Below, piece after piece: positions 1 through 11,195 of a DNA stretch of 64,000 nt. The notes beneath the pieces were generated by a model. It worked only from the letters and a program-made list of their open reading frames with translations, searched no databases and was not told where the DNA came from. The stretch covers positions 124,864,411-124,928,410 of the forward strand of contig NC_092811.1 in NCBI RefSeq assembly GCF_040954645.1. The letters run 5' to 3'. This DNA comes from Diabrotica undecimpunctata. Its lineage: Eukaryota > Arthropoda > Insecta > Coleoptera > Chrysomelidae. A program made the translations under genes and the position numbers. How positions within the stretch are numbered: the stretch's first letter is position 1; each line of letters begins with the position of its first letter.

Positions 1-111
1 TTTTGTTTTAACTTTAAACACTTCTAATACTAGTAACGACTGACATAAATGTTTAATGATTCAAAGCAAAGCGATCTTTACATAATTTCAAATTATTAAA
101 AAAAAAAAGAA

Positions 112-190
112 AATCACATGAGGGTTTTGAACTCTAATCGTCTGCGATGTCTGTGTCGCAATGTCGAATTCTTACCACTAATCCACGAAG
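112..190 (-). repeat. tRNA-like SINE remnant (tentative)
   Basis: Read on the minus strand, this stretch has a TGGATTAGTGG segment resembling a pol III A box (TRGYNNAGNGG). About 50 nt downstream is AGTTCAAAACC, resembling a B box (GGTTCGANTCC, about 8 of 11 matches). A poly(T)/A-rich run follows. That spacing is typical of tRNA-derived SINEs, whose internal promoter drives pol III transcription. No complete cloverleaf or clear target duplication was seen. It may be a chance match. Confidence 0.3.
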
Positions 191-199
191 GATTTATAA

Positions 200-1530
200 T
201 TATTCTGTCACAAGAGTGTATGAACCTCCTCAAATCATAGTAGAAATTATTCTTGGTTAATAATTTAAAACTTTAGATTAAATAATCACTATTAATTAAA
301 TTATTTTATTCACATTTTTGCTTTATTGTGGTCAATCAGTTTTTACTTTATGCGAAATTAAAAAATGGAAATACGTCACACATTCGACGTTACTCATAAT
401 AATCATGACCGAGGTGATTTAGCTCGAAGCTAACGTCTAAAGGTGTGAGACTATCGCTAGTGATAATGTAATGTAATATAAATTATAGGTTTCTCCGATT
501 ATTTCTCACCTCTACGAGGTTCATTTCTTTTTATTTCACAAGGTAACTGTGTTTTCTATCTCTTACGTTAAAAAGCCGGGTGGTAAGACACTCATCACTG
601 TATACAAGACCAGTTTACTGCAATTCTAAGTAATATTGAAGGCGTTCGTTTAATATTTTTCTTAGTTTGTTAATTAACATCTTTCGTAACAGAAGGTATT
701 ATAATACTATTTTATAATCAATAAGGTGAACTTTGGCCATATACTAAGTTCCCAACGTCAAAGTTGTCTCGCTATATTTACTTATCCTCAGAAATAAGTA
801 CCCTAATTTTAACTTGAGCTTTCAGCTTATAGTGTAATATCTAGCGTTTAGTTTATGCGCGACAAAGAGAAGATAAACAGATAAAGTCGTTCCTTGAATA
901 AGAATGTGGTATTATTATTGTCTCCTAATTCGCTTGTGCCACACTGGAAGATTGCGTTTACGGAACATAATTGTCAACTATGTTGGTGTACATTTATTTA
1001 TGATAGCATTACCAGGTGTCTTATTATATTTCTCTGGTTTTGGGAGCTTGTAACTTTCAGTCGGATTAAAATAGATATATGCGGGGTGCGTTAGATAATT
1101 TTGAATACCAAAAATTTATACGAATGAAAGTGACAGAAATATAATATCAGAATATACGACAAAGATGAAAGTTGAAAGCTTACACGATGATTCTACAAGG
1201 TATCTATTAGACCAGGGAAATGAGATTTTATTAAGATCGTCGCTTCAGTTACTATCAAACAATTGTTTTATGTTCTACGGTGCGTTTTTAGTGCCAGATT
1301 GGCCGATAATTCCATTATGGTACAGAATATCCAAAATAGTTATTTAGAAAAAAATGACGGCAATAGAGATATATAGATAGTTTATTTGACTAAGTTAAAC
1401 AATGTTTATAGCAAGTCAAGGTACAAATTAAAAATATGAAACATTACAAACTGACTAAAGCACGGAGCCAAGCAGCCATTTTGTGTTTACCGTTCTTGAA
1501 TGTTGTTGGTTGTTGCAGTGCTCGCGGTTA
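200..1530. other. Unassigned AT-rich stretch
   Basis: No recognisable gene. Two open frames of 60-66 codons (about 894-1094 and 1165-1347, plus) show no known motif and sit in A/T-rich sequence, so they are probably chance frames. A short segment near 405-455 also looks vaguely tRNA-like on the minus strand, but its box spacing is too short to call. Confidence 0.5.
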
Positions 1531-1594
1531 TTAACCCTGGTACATCACACTTATTTTTTAAGGCATGAACTTCACACTCGGGTCTCAGAAACCC
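1531..1594. repeat. piggyBac left end: TTAA target site, terminal and subterminal repeat
   Basis: TTAA at 1531-1534 is followed by the CCCTGG terminus. After a spacer comes the 15-bp subterminal repeat GGGTCTCAGAAACCC at 1580-1594. The same 15-mer is present inverted near the right end, which fixes the two ends as a pair. Confidence 0.9.
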
Positions 1595-3884
1595 AAAGCT
1601 GTTTTTTAGCAAAAAAAAAACAGAAAATGTGAATATTTGATGGATTTGGGAGAATATCTAATCTTAGTAGAATTCGTAGAAAAAAATTTAACCATGGTGT
1701 GGTATTTCACAAAGAGATATATTTGTTGAAATTCAAAAATAACATTAAATAATATTCAAACATAAAACATTGTTATTAAAACAAATAAACATTAAATTGA
1801 AATTATCATCTACCAAAATACACCTGTATAACTATCCTTGTAACAAAAAAATAAACTCTTTTGGTAATATAAGTCTTAGTTGTTCTTAGCCAGGTCATCA
1901 GTTTCTTGGATCTTGATGTTCGCATTCACAGCATAGCTGGGCTCTATGTTCCATGCAATATGGTCTGCGACACTCAGAACACGCAAAACTGGTTTTTCTA
2001 TCTTTTCCTTTTGCACAAAAGCAGCATCTAACTTTTTTTGTTAAATGAACATCATGTTGTGGGGGGACTTCAATTCCCAGAATTTCAGAAATTCTTTGCC
2101 GCAGTTTTTTTTGTAAAGTAGCTACGGTCAATCGTTCTTGTAACCATGGTTCAATTAGACTCATTCCTAACTGCTTTAGAAAAGATTTTCGATTATTGTT
2201 TCTACTTTCCTTCCAGTGGGGATTTGAGAGAGAAAACAAAACCATTGCATTTATTCCACTAGCATCAAGTATATTGAAAAAACTCGTAGCGGCCAATGTC
2301 TGGTCTTCCGTGAGGTAGTGTAAGAATGGCAGAGCTGATCAAATGTATCTGTTCCTCCCTTCGTTTCATTATACGAATGTATAATATTGGGCTTACCCGT
2401 AATGGCATTAAGAGAGTCATCAGAATGCAATGTTGACAGCAAAAGAACAATTTTGTTTTTCTTTTACTTCTTTTTTTTTTGAGGAATGTAGCAGGTATTT
2501 CTCTCTTATTTTTTCTCAAAGTACCTAGGAGAGTTAATTAATACTGTTCTAACATTTGGTCGGCTAAGGAATTGACGTAAACCAATTATCAACAGTGAGG
2601 TTTCGGTTAGTTCCATGTATTGGTTGTGAAAGTTTTCGAACATAATAAGCCGGTACTGATTCATTGTTTTCTGTGGTTACTCTTCCAACGTATGGAATTG
2701 CATTGAGCATATAATATGTTTTTGAATCATTTAGCATCATTATTTTCATTCCATAGTTATCAGGATTACTAGCCATGTAGATTCGAAATGGACATTTTCC
2801 TCTATATCCTACAAGCTGTTCATCTACAGTACAGTATTTGTATGGTGTATAGCACGATTTACAGTTATTCATAAAAATGTCGAATAATTCTCGTATATTT
2901 GCAAATTTATCCACTAATTTTCTTTCTGCTCTACTGTCCTTACTATCAAACCTCAGACATAAGGCTATAAATTAGAATCGCTGCTGTGACATCGTTGCCC
3001 GAAATATTCCATTTCCAAATTTTACTGACCAAAGTTCATCTAAGTTACAGTTAGATACTCGTAATGCACCTGCTAAAAATAACAGCCCAATGAAAGCCTT
3101 CACTTCTGTTCTAGTTACTGGTCTTGTGTAACTCTGCTGTCTAATATCATTGCATTTACGAATGACTTCTTTCATTTGAGTGCAAAACAATAACATCTAT
3201 CATTTGTTCGTTGGACAACAAATTCCAAGATTGTTCAGGAGATTGAACTGTGCTCGCTTCTCCTTTGGGGCCAGGTAAATGTATTACAATGTTTTCTCGT
3301 CTTGTACAACCCTGTCTTGCTGGTGCTTGTGTACTCCACCGATGACCATTTTTCCCCAGTAAACTAGGAATATTTCTAACTGGTTCAACCACTATTTCGT
3401 CTTCATTGTAGCTTTGTTCACTATTGCTGTCTGACAGTTGCTCTTCAACGTAATCTTCATCAGATTCGTCCTCTCCAAACATATCGTCTACGATGTCGTT
3501 TTCACTCTCATTCTCCCATAAATTGTCTGCCTCTCTCTGTAATTCTACCTCAGTTAAAGGACGACGATTTTCTCTGCTAGTTGATGCCTTTACTCGACTA
3601 TTTTCTCTACTAGTTGACGCCATTATACTAAAATAAATAAAAATAAGTTGAAACAAAATTATTACCGTAAACATCACCCTTGGGTCCGGGTACCCATGCT
3701 TGTACTTCTGGAAATATCTTACCTCGTTGTTTCACTAAAATACAGCGGATGGCCCGTATTCTAACTTGGCTTACGACAGACTGAATTTACATACAGTGAC
3801 GACACACATAAACCACTCATGCGCATGTCACATTGCAATGAATGACTCTCTGGGTTTCTGAGACCCAACAGTGCAGTTCCAGGG
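1535..3884 (-). mobile_element. piggyBac DNA transposon, end-to-end, non-functional
   Basis: A 2350-bp element precisely bounded by TTAA target duplications (1531-1534 and 3885-3888). Its ends begin CCCTGG and finish CCAGGG, the CCC...GGG termini expected of piggyBac. Inside each end lies an inverted copy of GGGTCTCAGAAACCC (1580-1594) and its complement (3852-3866), forming subterminal inverted repeats that probably bind transposase. The transposase lies on the minus strand and is broken, so the copy could move only if mobilised in trans. piggyBac normally excises precisely at TTAA. A Helitron end begins 20 bp beyond the right terminus. Confidence 0.93.
1898..3623 (-). pseudogene. piggyBac transposase pseudogene
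   Basis: Cut-and-paste transposase with an RNase-H-like DDD catalytic core. The likely start is the ATG at 3623, giving MASTSREN, followed by an acidic N-terminal region. The conserved core follows in pieces: EVKAFIGLLFLAG (about 3090), VDEQLVGYRGKCPFR with the first Asp (about 2830), LTVDNWFTSIP with the second Asp (about 2595) and KGGTDTFDQ with the third Asp (about 2350). The C-terminal Cys/His-rich zinc-binding domain (CCFCAKGKD, ACSECRRPYC, about 1910-2030) is intact. All three catalytic Asp codons survive. The gene is broken by an in-frame stop near 2972 and frameshifts near 3190, 2560-2500 and 2300. Length and domain order fit a normal piggyBac transposase of roughly 570-600 residues. 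Confidence 0.9.
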
Positions 3885-3888
3885 TTAA
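3852..3888. repeat. piggyBac right end: subterminal and terminal repeat, TTAA
   Basis: The inverted copy of the 15-bp subterminal repeat occupies 3852-3866. The terminus CCAGGG ends at 3884 and the second TTAA is 3885-3888. The spacer between subterminal and terminal repeats is shorter here (12 bp) than at the left end, an asymmetry common in piggyBac elements. Confidence 0.9.
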
Positions 3889-3903
3889 TTTATGTTTTGA
3901 GTA

Positions 3904-3932
3904 CTAGCGGACCCGACAGACTTCGTTCTGTC
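3904..3932 (-). terminator. Helitron 3' hairpin and CTAG terminus
   Basis: A perfect 6-bp stem (GACAGA/TCTGTC) with a 6-nt loop is followed after 7 nt by CTAG. In Helitrons this structure signals the end of rolling-circle transfer. It lies only 15 bp from the piggyBac TTAA at 3885-3888. Confidence 0.8.
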
Positions 3933-4359
3933 AAATAGATTTGGAATGTGGCAGTTTATCTTTAATTCTCGTGAACCAAACCTTCACCATGATGACAGGG
4001 CGGTGTGTGAGGGTCAGCTCGGGTGACCTAAGTATCTTCGCTTCCACGAACTTTGGCCACCCTTTTGGACCCACTAAAAACTCCGACTGGGATGTCTGCC
4101 AAAGGGCTTTAAAGTAAGAGGGGAACTTAAAAATAATCTAAAGGGATAATAAGAACCTAAAGGTGACAAATATTTATAAAGTGGGTGCTTCAATGACAAA
4201 ACATAGAGATAATTAATTATTAATTATGATTAATATTAACATAGGGTTAATAACCGATGTAATACAGAATAATGAAATAAAAGGTATGTAAGTATTTTCA
4301 GTAATCGCTTTATTGTAAATCAATTGAATCATAATTATTAACAAAAATCAGTTTTCTTT

Positions 4360-5795
4360 TTATTGTAGTGCTTTATGGTATACAATGTTTTTTGTTTGAT
4401 TACCTGGTGAATATACAAACAAATCTGATGGTTTTCCAACACGGAAAGAGGCAACATACAATTGATCATGTGAGAAACATCGGTTTTCTAGATTAATACC
4501 ACAAGCACCTAATGATTGCCCCTGGGACCTATTTATGGTCATAGCAAAACCAAGCCGTACTGGAAACTGTAGTCGTTTAAATTCAAATGGTACATCAGTC
4601 GGAATCATTGGGATGCGTGGTATCAAAACGTCTTCTTCTTTATTCTTTCCTTTCAGTATAGTTGCTTCTGTCACGTTGATCAATAATTTTTTTATCGCTA
4701 ACTGTGTGCCGTTGTAAAGACGAGGTTGGTTGATATTTCTCAACATTATAATTACCGATTCAACCTTTAATTGAAGATTGTGAGGTGGCAATCCTGGTAA
4801 ATCCAGTGAGTTTAAAAATTCAGGCGGATAGTTGACGACATCATCTTGGTTAGTGGCCGAATCAACTGATTTATATATCCTCAATTCACCTGTAATTTGT
4901 TCTTGAATTGTGAAATTTAATTCATATACATCTATGTTTTTTGCAGCCAATATAGCCCGTTCAATAAACCAATCATGGTTTCTGTAATTTTGAGCAACAT
5001 CTGGAAACACTTTTTGAATAAGTTCATCTTTTAATCGAGTTAACTGACAAAAACTTTGAGGAAAGTTAATGCAACCAGTCAAGCTGTCTATAGGAAATTT
5101 GCCATTACCAATGTCAATGAGTTATTTAGAGAATATGTCTCCAGATTGGTCATTTTGCAACTCGACACGCATATTCTTGCCTAAGTGTAATACCTTGATA
5201 TGTTTCCACAAATTGGAAAACTTTAAACATGCATTGAGTTCATCAGCTGACGTTGATCGTGGAATCACTGGCAATATTTGACGAAAATATCCTGCTAATA
5301 AAATCATTGCACCACTAAATAGGTTATGATTGCTCTGTAGATCTTGTTAGGTTCTATCTGAAGCCTTCAAAGATTTTTTATGTGCTATCGTGCATTCATC
5401 CCAAACAATCAATTCACATTGCTGCAAAACCTTTGCCATTGCAGAGTTCTTCGAAATGTTGCAGGTTGGAGTGTCGTTGGTTTGCATGTTTAATGACAAT
5501 TTTAGTGCTGAATGGGCCGTTCGACCACCTTCAAGCAAAGTTGCTGCGATTCCCGATGAAGCGAGTGCAAGTGCAATTTTATTTTGTGGGCGAATTGTTG
5601 CTAATATCAATGAAATCAAAAAAGTTTGTCCTGTACCACCAGGTGCATCTAAGAAGTAAATCCCTCCTGTTTTATCATTTCTTACTTTCATAAGTGTATC
5701 AAATACATACTTCTGTTGTTCATTCCATAGTGGAAGATTTGTTTGAATTAATTCTTTCAAAGTGTTCACCGGACCAAACAGACCGCTCCGAAAAT
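4360..5795 (-). pseudogene. Helitron PIF1-like helicase, C-terminal region
   Basis: Superfamily 1 DNA helicase that unwinds DNA during rolling-circle transposition. Visible in order: the Walker A-like motif DAPGGTGQTF (about 5626), a GIAATLLEGGRTAHS motif, Walker B LIVWDEC (about 5400), GYFRQILPVIPRST (about 5265), and the C-terminal motifs FAMTINRSQGQSLG and SHDQLYVASFRVGKPSDL (about 4400-4560). The whole stretch is in one frame, interrupted only by two stop codons (near 5347 and 5120), so decay is modest. The Walker A lysine is Gln (GGTGQT instead of GGTGKT), and the usual ALSRV is ASFRV; both would impair ATP hydrolysis. The Rep/HUH domain is absent. Confidence 0.88.
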
Positions 5796-5799
5796 ATTT

Positions 5800-6750
5800 G
5801 TATGGGAAAAAGAAAAGGGCTGTTTTAGGATTTTTCCAATAATTATTCGAATTTTTCTCTCCGTAAAAACCATTCTTAGACTTCGAGGAACAATTTAAAA
5901 AAAGAATTGTTAAGATTTGTCCATGCGTTGTTGAGTTATAGTTACGATGTAAATTCCATATACTGTTCATATATTTAAATCCTTAAATAAGCCTTAAGAC
6001 CAACCATAGAAAGAGGAATCTCTTTTATACTAGGATAAGCCTCTTTTATACTAGGAGAGCCACCCCAGACAGTTATACCGTAACTCATTGTCGACTGTAA
6101 TTCAGCAAAATAAAAAAATCGAAGATGGTGCTGACTAAGTATTCTACTCAAATTTCTCAATTGACAATACTTAGGGTTGAGTTTTTTATACACATTCCAA
6201 CAATGTTAAAAGATAAATGAGAGTCGAAAGTCACTCCTAAAAGCTTTACATCACTACAATTCAAAATAATCTCACCATTGATGGCTATACTTAGTACAGG
6301 TTAAGTTGAACTTGCACAGGATGCAAATGATACAAAAATAGTTTTGTGAATATTGAACAGGAGCGACTGATTGCTGGACCAATCAGAGAAGGTCTTCAGT
6401 GAGTTTGTTATTTTATCTTTTAAAAAATTTATGTCTTTATCGTGGTATAGCATTGTTGAGTCATCCGCATAAAGTGATACAAATGCATCACATATTATAC
6501 ATAGTAATTCATTATTATACAAAAAAAAAATAATATCGGTCCCAATATGGAGGCCTGTGGTACTCCATTCCCATTAACAATTGGACCATACATTTAAATT
6601 TTGAAGTTTTTTATTTTAACTATTTGGTGTCGGTATTTCAGATAGAATCCAAACCAACTATGAGCAACTCCCTAAAACAATATCTGTACAATCTATCGAG
6701 GAGTACATCGTGTTGGACACAGTCAATGGCATTTTATCTCTTTACCCGAT
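5800..6750 (-). mobile_element. Jockey/CR1-type LINE fragment (reverse transcriptase)
   Basis: Minus-strand non-LTR retrotransposon piece, frameshifted. Recognisable in order: QHDVLLDRLYRY (about 6720), NGNGVPQASILGPILFF (about 6550), VSLYADDSTMLY with the catalytic YADD (about 6480), and AELQSTMSYGITVWGGSP (about 6080). A C-terminal tail with a YNSTTHG motif (about 5900) runs into the Helitron helicase, so one open frame (5347-5970) is a chimera of LINE C-terminus and helicase. A roughly 20-bp unit containing CTCTTTTATACTAGGA is tandemly repeated near 6018-6054. The clade assignment is by motif style only. Confidence 0.75.
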
Positions 6751-6754
6751 ACTC

Positions 6755-7480
6755 AAATCGATAGGTTACCGCGGGGATTGGTCTTGAGTCCAACTCTTTT
6801 TCTAGCTATAATTTATGTCCTGATTTCCTTTCCCCCATGCATGCAGACGACCTAATAATTTACTGTCATGGACAGTTTGCCTCTACCACCTCTAAGGATA
6901 TTTAAACCTCACTTGATATCCTTGTTAAGACAAGCAACCCCATTCAAAATTTAAAATTATAAATTTTAGGAGACAACCTTCATCCCCATCTCCTTATATT
7001 ATGATTAACAATGTCAATCTTATCGTTGTTAAAAAATGCAAAATTTCTGGCTTAACGTTTGACTTACGCTTGAAAAAGAAACCAATATGTGATATATAGG
7101 TAAAATTTCCAAGAGTCTTAATATAGTAAACGCTTTCTCGCACTATTGGGAAGCTGACGAAAACTCATTTCTTAAAGTTTACAAGTCTGCTACACGCTAC
7201 AAACCAGACTCCTGACTGTCACATATATATCTCTGCTTCTAAGATATACCTTAATCTTTTACACTCGATGTACAATACGGCTCTTCGGCTATAAGCACTT
7301 TTCGATCTAGCCCCACAGAAAACCTACATTGCGAAGCTAACGAACCCCCTCTTTAAATAAGATGAAAACAACTGTTACTTTTCTATGCTTTTAGCATCAA
7401 TCAAACCGATTACACTAATCTTAATGATATTTATCTTTCTCAAACACTAACTCTCTCTTTTTCCAAGTCTTCTCATTGGA
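6755..7480 (+). mobile_element. LINE fragment, opposite orientation
   Basis: Heavily mutated plus-strand reverse transcriptase remnant. GLVLSPTLFLAIIYVL (about 6780) matches the GxVLSPxLFxxYI motif, and MHADDLIIY (about 6840) corresponds to the YADD box. Downstream, RCTIRLFGYKHF (about 7270) resembles the RT tail of Jockey-like LINEs. Many stops and shifts. Because the neighbouring minus-strand LINE also carries a YADD box, this is a second copy rather than the inverted part of the first. Confidence 0.55.
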
Positions 7481-7485
7481 CAATA

Positions 7486-8240
7486 ATGACTCATAAACTT
7501 ATCACATCATTCACAAGGTACGATAAAGATCCTAGTGAAATTATGATGAAAGCCTTTAGAAATGTTAAAATAGATTTTAGGGCTACCCATCATCAGAGAT
7601 ATCCATCTGCAATGTGCCTCAATTGTTCTGGTGAAACCTGCAGTGATATCATGGATATATTAAAATTAATCGAAAAATTTGGAATTCGAAGATGAATTAC
7701 TCACAAAGACGCCAATTCTAACTTCCGTTCTTTCGCAAACATTCACCTTATATACTGAATAAGATCCTGAACCGCAGCCTGGACCATTACCGAAAATAAA
7801 AAAACAATAGCTGTAAAAACTTTTTAAATATAATTATGCTCAAGATTCTCTCGCCTGGAAATAGTCAGTGAATTAGGCCTAATGGGAATAACTTCGTTAA
7901 TAAAACGTGCTCCAGACTATACCTCATGGGCAAAAAGGTCGGGAAAAAGGTCGATAATTAACTAATAATACCAAAGGAATGTTAACAAAATAATAAATTA
8001 TATTAATAAAAAAATATATAATAAAAAACTAAGCCTAATGGTTCGTGTTTATCGTATGAATACATTTGTACTGAAAATTATTCGTTGAAAACCCTGTTTA
8101 ATATCACTTTATTGTCTTTTTATTGCAAAATGACCAGAAAAAAAATGTAAGACCCAAAAGAAAATTTGTTCAAAAATGTTTAGTTATTTTTTTGTATAAT
8201 TTGTTTATTTTCAATTTTACAATAAAAAGTAATTAATATA
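7486..8240. other. Unassigned; one 69-codon open frame
   Basis: A 69-codon frame at 7486-7695 (plus) contains CLNCSGETC but matches no family I know, and may be a continuation of LINE or other repeat coding. The remainder to 8240 is A/T-rich with no recognisable feature. Confidence 0.4.
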
Positions 8241-8299
8241 AAGTTGTAGAAAATTTAATTTGCTACAAATAATGTTTAACAAAATTTTCTGTAGAGTTG

Positions 8300-8470
8300 C
8301 TAATTTACGAGATACAGCACGAAAATCTCTTGCCCCCCCTTTTTCCAAGATGGCGGCCGGGAGACAACGGTGGCGACTCCACAAACTTGAACTTAAGGCT
8401 TATACTAACCTCCCCCAACACATCAAAAAAATAAAATTGCGTCCTCTCACAAATGTAATCTCAATGTAAC
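8300..8470. repeat. GC-richer island with YY1/Pho-like site
   Basis: A segment conspicuously richer in G+C than its surroundings contains CCAAGATGGCGGCC (8345-8358), which matches the YY1/Pleiohomeotic consensus AAnATGGCGGC. It lies in an open frame of 69 codons (8260-8469) of no recognised family. Either a promoter-like fragment of a retroelement or an unrelated repeat; nothing more can be supported. Confidence 0.3.
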
Positions 8471-9223
8471 TTTTCAATGGACTATTTTTCATATCTATAA
8501 CTGAAAGATTCCATCGTTTATTTAATTTCATCTCTCTTTTGGTAGTAATAGTCTGTTTAATATATATTTTATGTGTATATTTATAGAAGTTTTACTTCAA
8601 TAATTTTGCTATGCCTGCTACCACAGTTCATCATTTAATTTTAATTTGTCTGTCGCTACCCGTTGCCCAATAACTGTATTTAATCATCACTTAATAAAAC
8701 ATTTACAACTGTCTTTTTCAGTTAACAATGATTACGAAACATTTCCTTGTATTGTATTATGTAAATTCACGTAAAATATTAGTTCTCTTAATCCTCTCAA
8801 GTTAGCTCGTTATATTAATTGCGTATTTCGAGCAATTTAATAAAGCAATCATTGTTATATGCGGGTTGAATGCTGCTAATCCTTTTCGGGTGATCCATTA
8901 TATTATATGGATACTGGAATTCCAGATGAACATTTTACGGACTACTCTTCGAAATAGGGTCCATATTTACTATATCCCTTTTGAAAATGTTTGTATTGTA
9001 GCAGACATAATGATACGATTAATCGAATTAATGCGGTTCTGGCAACTTTTTAGGAATAAGACAAATATAATATGCGACAAATAAACCAAAATAATCCAAT
9101 ATAAGTTAGATACAACGAGAAAAAGGTGTTCTTTATACTTTACTAAACTTTATACGGACACAGGTGTGAATAAGGTATAAACAAATAAACCCCGTTGCAT
9201 TAACTGGAACATGGCGTAGGAGA
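8471..9223. other. Unassigned AT-rich stretch
   Basis: Only a chance-like 72-codon frame (8866-9084) without recognisable motifs. No repeat end or RNA gene seen. It ends at the TA target site of the Tc1 element. Confidence 0.5.
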
Positions 9224-9225
9224 TA

Positions 9226-10731
9226 CACTAGTGGTCAAAATTCTGGAAACTTTACAAACATTTTAGTTTTGTTATCAGATCAGCATTCCTCTTTTTCACA
9301 AGACTTACGTTATTTATAAGTTTCTCTATAATTTTATTGTATCGTTTTATGCTTCTACTTAATATTTAACATGTATTTTAAGAGGAAAAACCCTCTAAAA
9401 ATTTAAAAATAAATAAAACAACAGCCGTTAGCTATTACATAGTAGATATATTTTTAAAAAATGGTACAATGGTTATTATCAAGAAAATTAGTATTTGGTG
9501 AGATAACCTTTGTTTTTTAGGACAGACTCGATTCTGCGAAGCATAGGGTTCACAAGACGAGCCAAATCTTCTGGTGTAATAACTCTAAACCAGTTTTGAA
9601 TAATGGCTTCTATCAGTTTTCTCTTGATATTTGGATTTCGGCGTGATACTAATACTTTCAGCCTTGATCATAAATTTTTTATTGGATTTAGATCGGGACT
9701 ATTTTCAGGCCAAGGCAGGAAAGTAACGTCATGCTTTCTCAACTATTCCATGGAAGTCTTAGCCGTATAATAAGACGATTCATCCTGCTTGAAGATGCAT
9801 TGTTGGGCATCACCCTCAAACAAATCTCTGATAGTCGGCAGCAGTTTGGCGTGCAGTATCTCTTCCTAATATTTTTTTGCATTAATATTGCCCTCCATTC
9901 CTACTAAACGTCTAACTCCATTAGTGGTCATACCAGCCCATACCATGATACTCACAAGATGATTCATAATGACCGTAGTACTCTGGGGAAAAAGGTCTTC
10001 CCCCGGTCGGCTGCAAACAAACTTTACTCCGTCACTCCCAAAGATCGAGATTCTGGTTTCATTACTCCAAATTACCTTACTCCACTATTCTTATGCCCAC
10101 CCTCTGAGTATCAAAGCCCAAACAATGCGTTTTTGCCTCTGTTCTTTGTTAAAGAACGGCCTTTTTCTAGGAGTTCGTGATCACAATCCATTTTCACACA
10201 ACTTTCTTCTGATATTGCATTCCGATATTTGTAAGACAGTTGATTCGACAATACCATTTTTTTGCGGATCTGCGACGATCTTCTAAAAAAAGTCGGCATA
10301 GTCTACGCTCATTGTATTGACTAACTCTTGGTTTTCTGCCTGTTCCTTTTGCTGATTTTGTAATTCCAGTGTTATGATAACGTTTATAAACTTTCATTAC
10401 ACCTGATTTTGTGGCGCCACCACCCAATTTGTTTTCTATTTCCTAATATGTTTAATCTTCTTCTCAAAGGATTCTCTTTCTTGGCGACCAGACAACACGT
10501 TTTGGTTTCTTGGTACCATCTTCGTTGAATCGACACTGATGTATTCCTCTCCGACAATTAAACAATATCACGATCAATATATCGAGTGAGAAATACATAA
10601 AATCTTAAGCAGAAATTCAAAACAATAAAATAAAAATGTAATAGTACTGATAAACTATATAAATCACGATCATGAGACGAGCTGTAAAACCGATAATTTT
10701 TGTAAAGTTTTCAGAACTTTGGCTATTAGTG
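9226..10731 (-). mobile_element. Tc1-like DNA transposon, complete but inactive
   Basis: A 1506-bp element with TA duplications at 9224-9225 and 10732-10733. The ends are inverted repeats: left CACTAGTGGTCAAAATTC, right (minus) CACTAATAGCCAAAGTTC, and similarity extends about 40 bp. The transposase is on the minus strand. The copy is old: ends and coding sequence carry many substitutions. Confidence 0.9.
9488..10519 (-). pseudogene. Tc1 transposase pseudogene (DD34E type)
   Basis: Starts at the ATG at 10519 (MVPRNQNVLSG). The N-terminal paired-like DNA-binding region contains VMKVYKRYHNTG and KGTGRKPRVSQ. The catalytic half reads SIMVWAGMTTNGV (about 9930), CIFKQDES with the second Asp (about 9800) and PWPENSPDLNPIKNL (about 9700). 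The Glu expected after SPDLNPI is Lys, so the catalytic triad is lost. There are several stops (two replace Trp codons around the catalytic core) and frameshifts near 10300. Ends with GYLTKY and a stop at 9488-9490. Length fits the usual 340 residues. Confidence 0.85.
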
Positions 10732-10739
10732 TATGTTAT

Positions 10740-11190
10740 TATTGTGGATTTGTTAATTGAACATGATTCACACACACACATGAACACTTACACCATTTTC
10801 AGTGAGTATATCACAGACAGCCCTACCATAAGCACTACAATACCCTACCATAAGCACTACAATGCATCCTCTTGTACAGGATGAAAATTGTTGCCGTAAA
10901 CGATTCACCAGACTGCTAGAGAATTATAATAGCGTAGGCATAGTAGGAGCTCACTGCCACGCCTGACAGTATTTCTTCTCTACTCGTAAGAACAAAAATT
11001 CACAGCGAGACAAGTGCAAAAAAAGGAGTGACTTTTGAGTTTATAAAGATAAAACGGTCCCGATAGATTCTGGGTCTTTCCTAGTGTCATACTCTAAGTC
11101 AATTATTCACAAACGCTTATCTGGAGCTCAGAGGAAGAAGATTGATATGATTTGGAGTTGACTGTCTAGTTGAATATTCTTCCTCGTTAT
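10740..11190. other. Unassigned stretch with 22-bp tandem duplication
   Basis: No gene recognised. It contains a short CA run near 10770 and the two-copy tandem repeat listed separately. Confidence 0.5.
10821..10864 (+). repeat. Two-copy 22-bp tandem repeat
   Basis: The unit beginning CCCTACCATAAGCACTACAA occurs twice head to tail (10821-10842, 10843-10864) with one terminal difference. This is a simple recent duplication. Confidence 0.85.
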
Positions 11191-11195
11191 CTAAG

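Larger units (their letters stand above)
3904..5795 (-). mobile_element. Helitron, 3' part
   Basis: Rolling-circle transposon on the minus strand. The 3' terminus is CTAG (3904-3907), immediately followed on the minus strand by a T, as expected for insertion between A and T. Seven bases before it lies a hairpin with 6-bp arms GACAGA/TCTGTC (3915-3932), the Helitron terminator. The helicase domain lies upstream (4360-5790). The HUH (Rep) nuclease part and the 5' TC end are missing; the sequence changes abruptly to LINE near 5795. The element is therefore truncated. Confidence 0.85.

Noticed and set aside
400..460. A second tRNA-like element
   Set aside because: The A-box to B-box distance is too short and neither box is convincing.
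5347..5970. A 207-codon open frame that looks like one fusion protein
   Set aside because: Its first about 58 residues are a LINE C-terminus and the rest Helitron helicase; the fusion is an insertion junction, not a gene.
5800..7480. Adjacent LINE pieces in opposite orientation as another twin-priming event
   Set aside because: Both pieces contain the YADD region, so they overlap in content and must be two separate copies.
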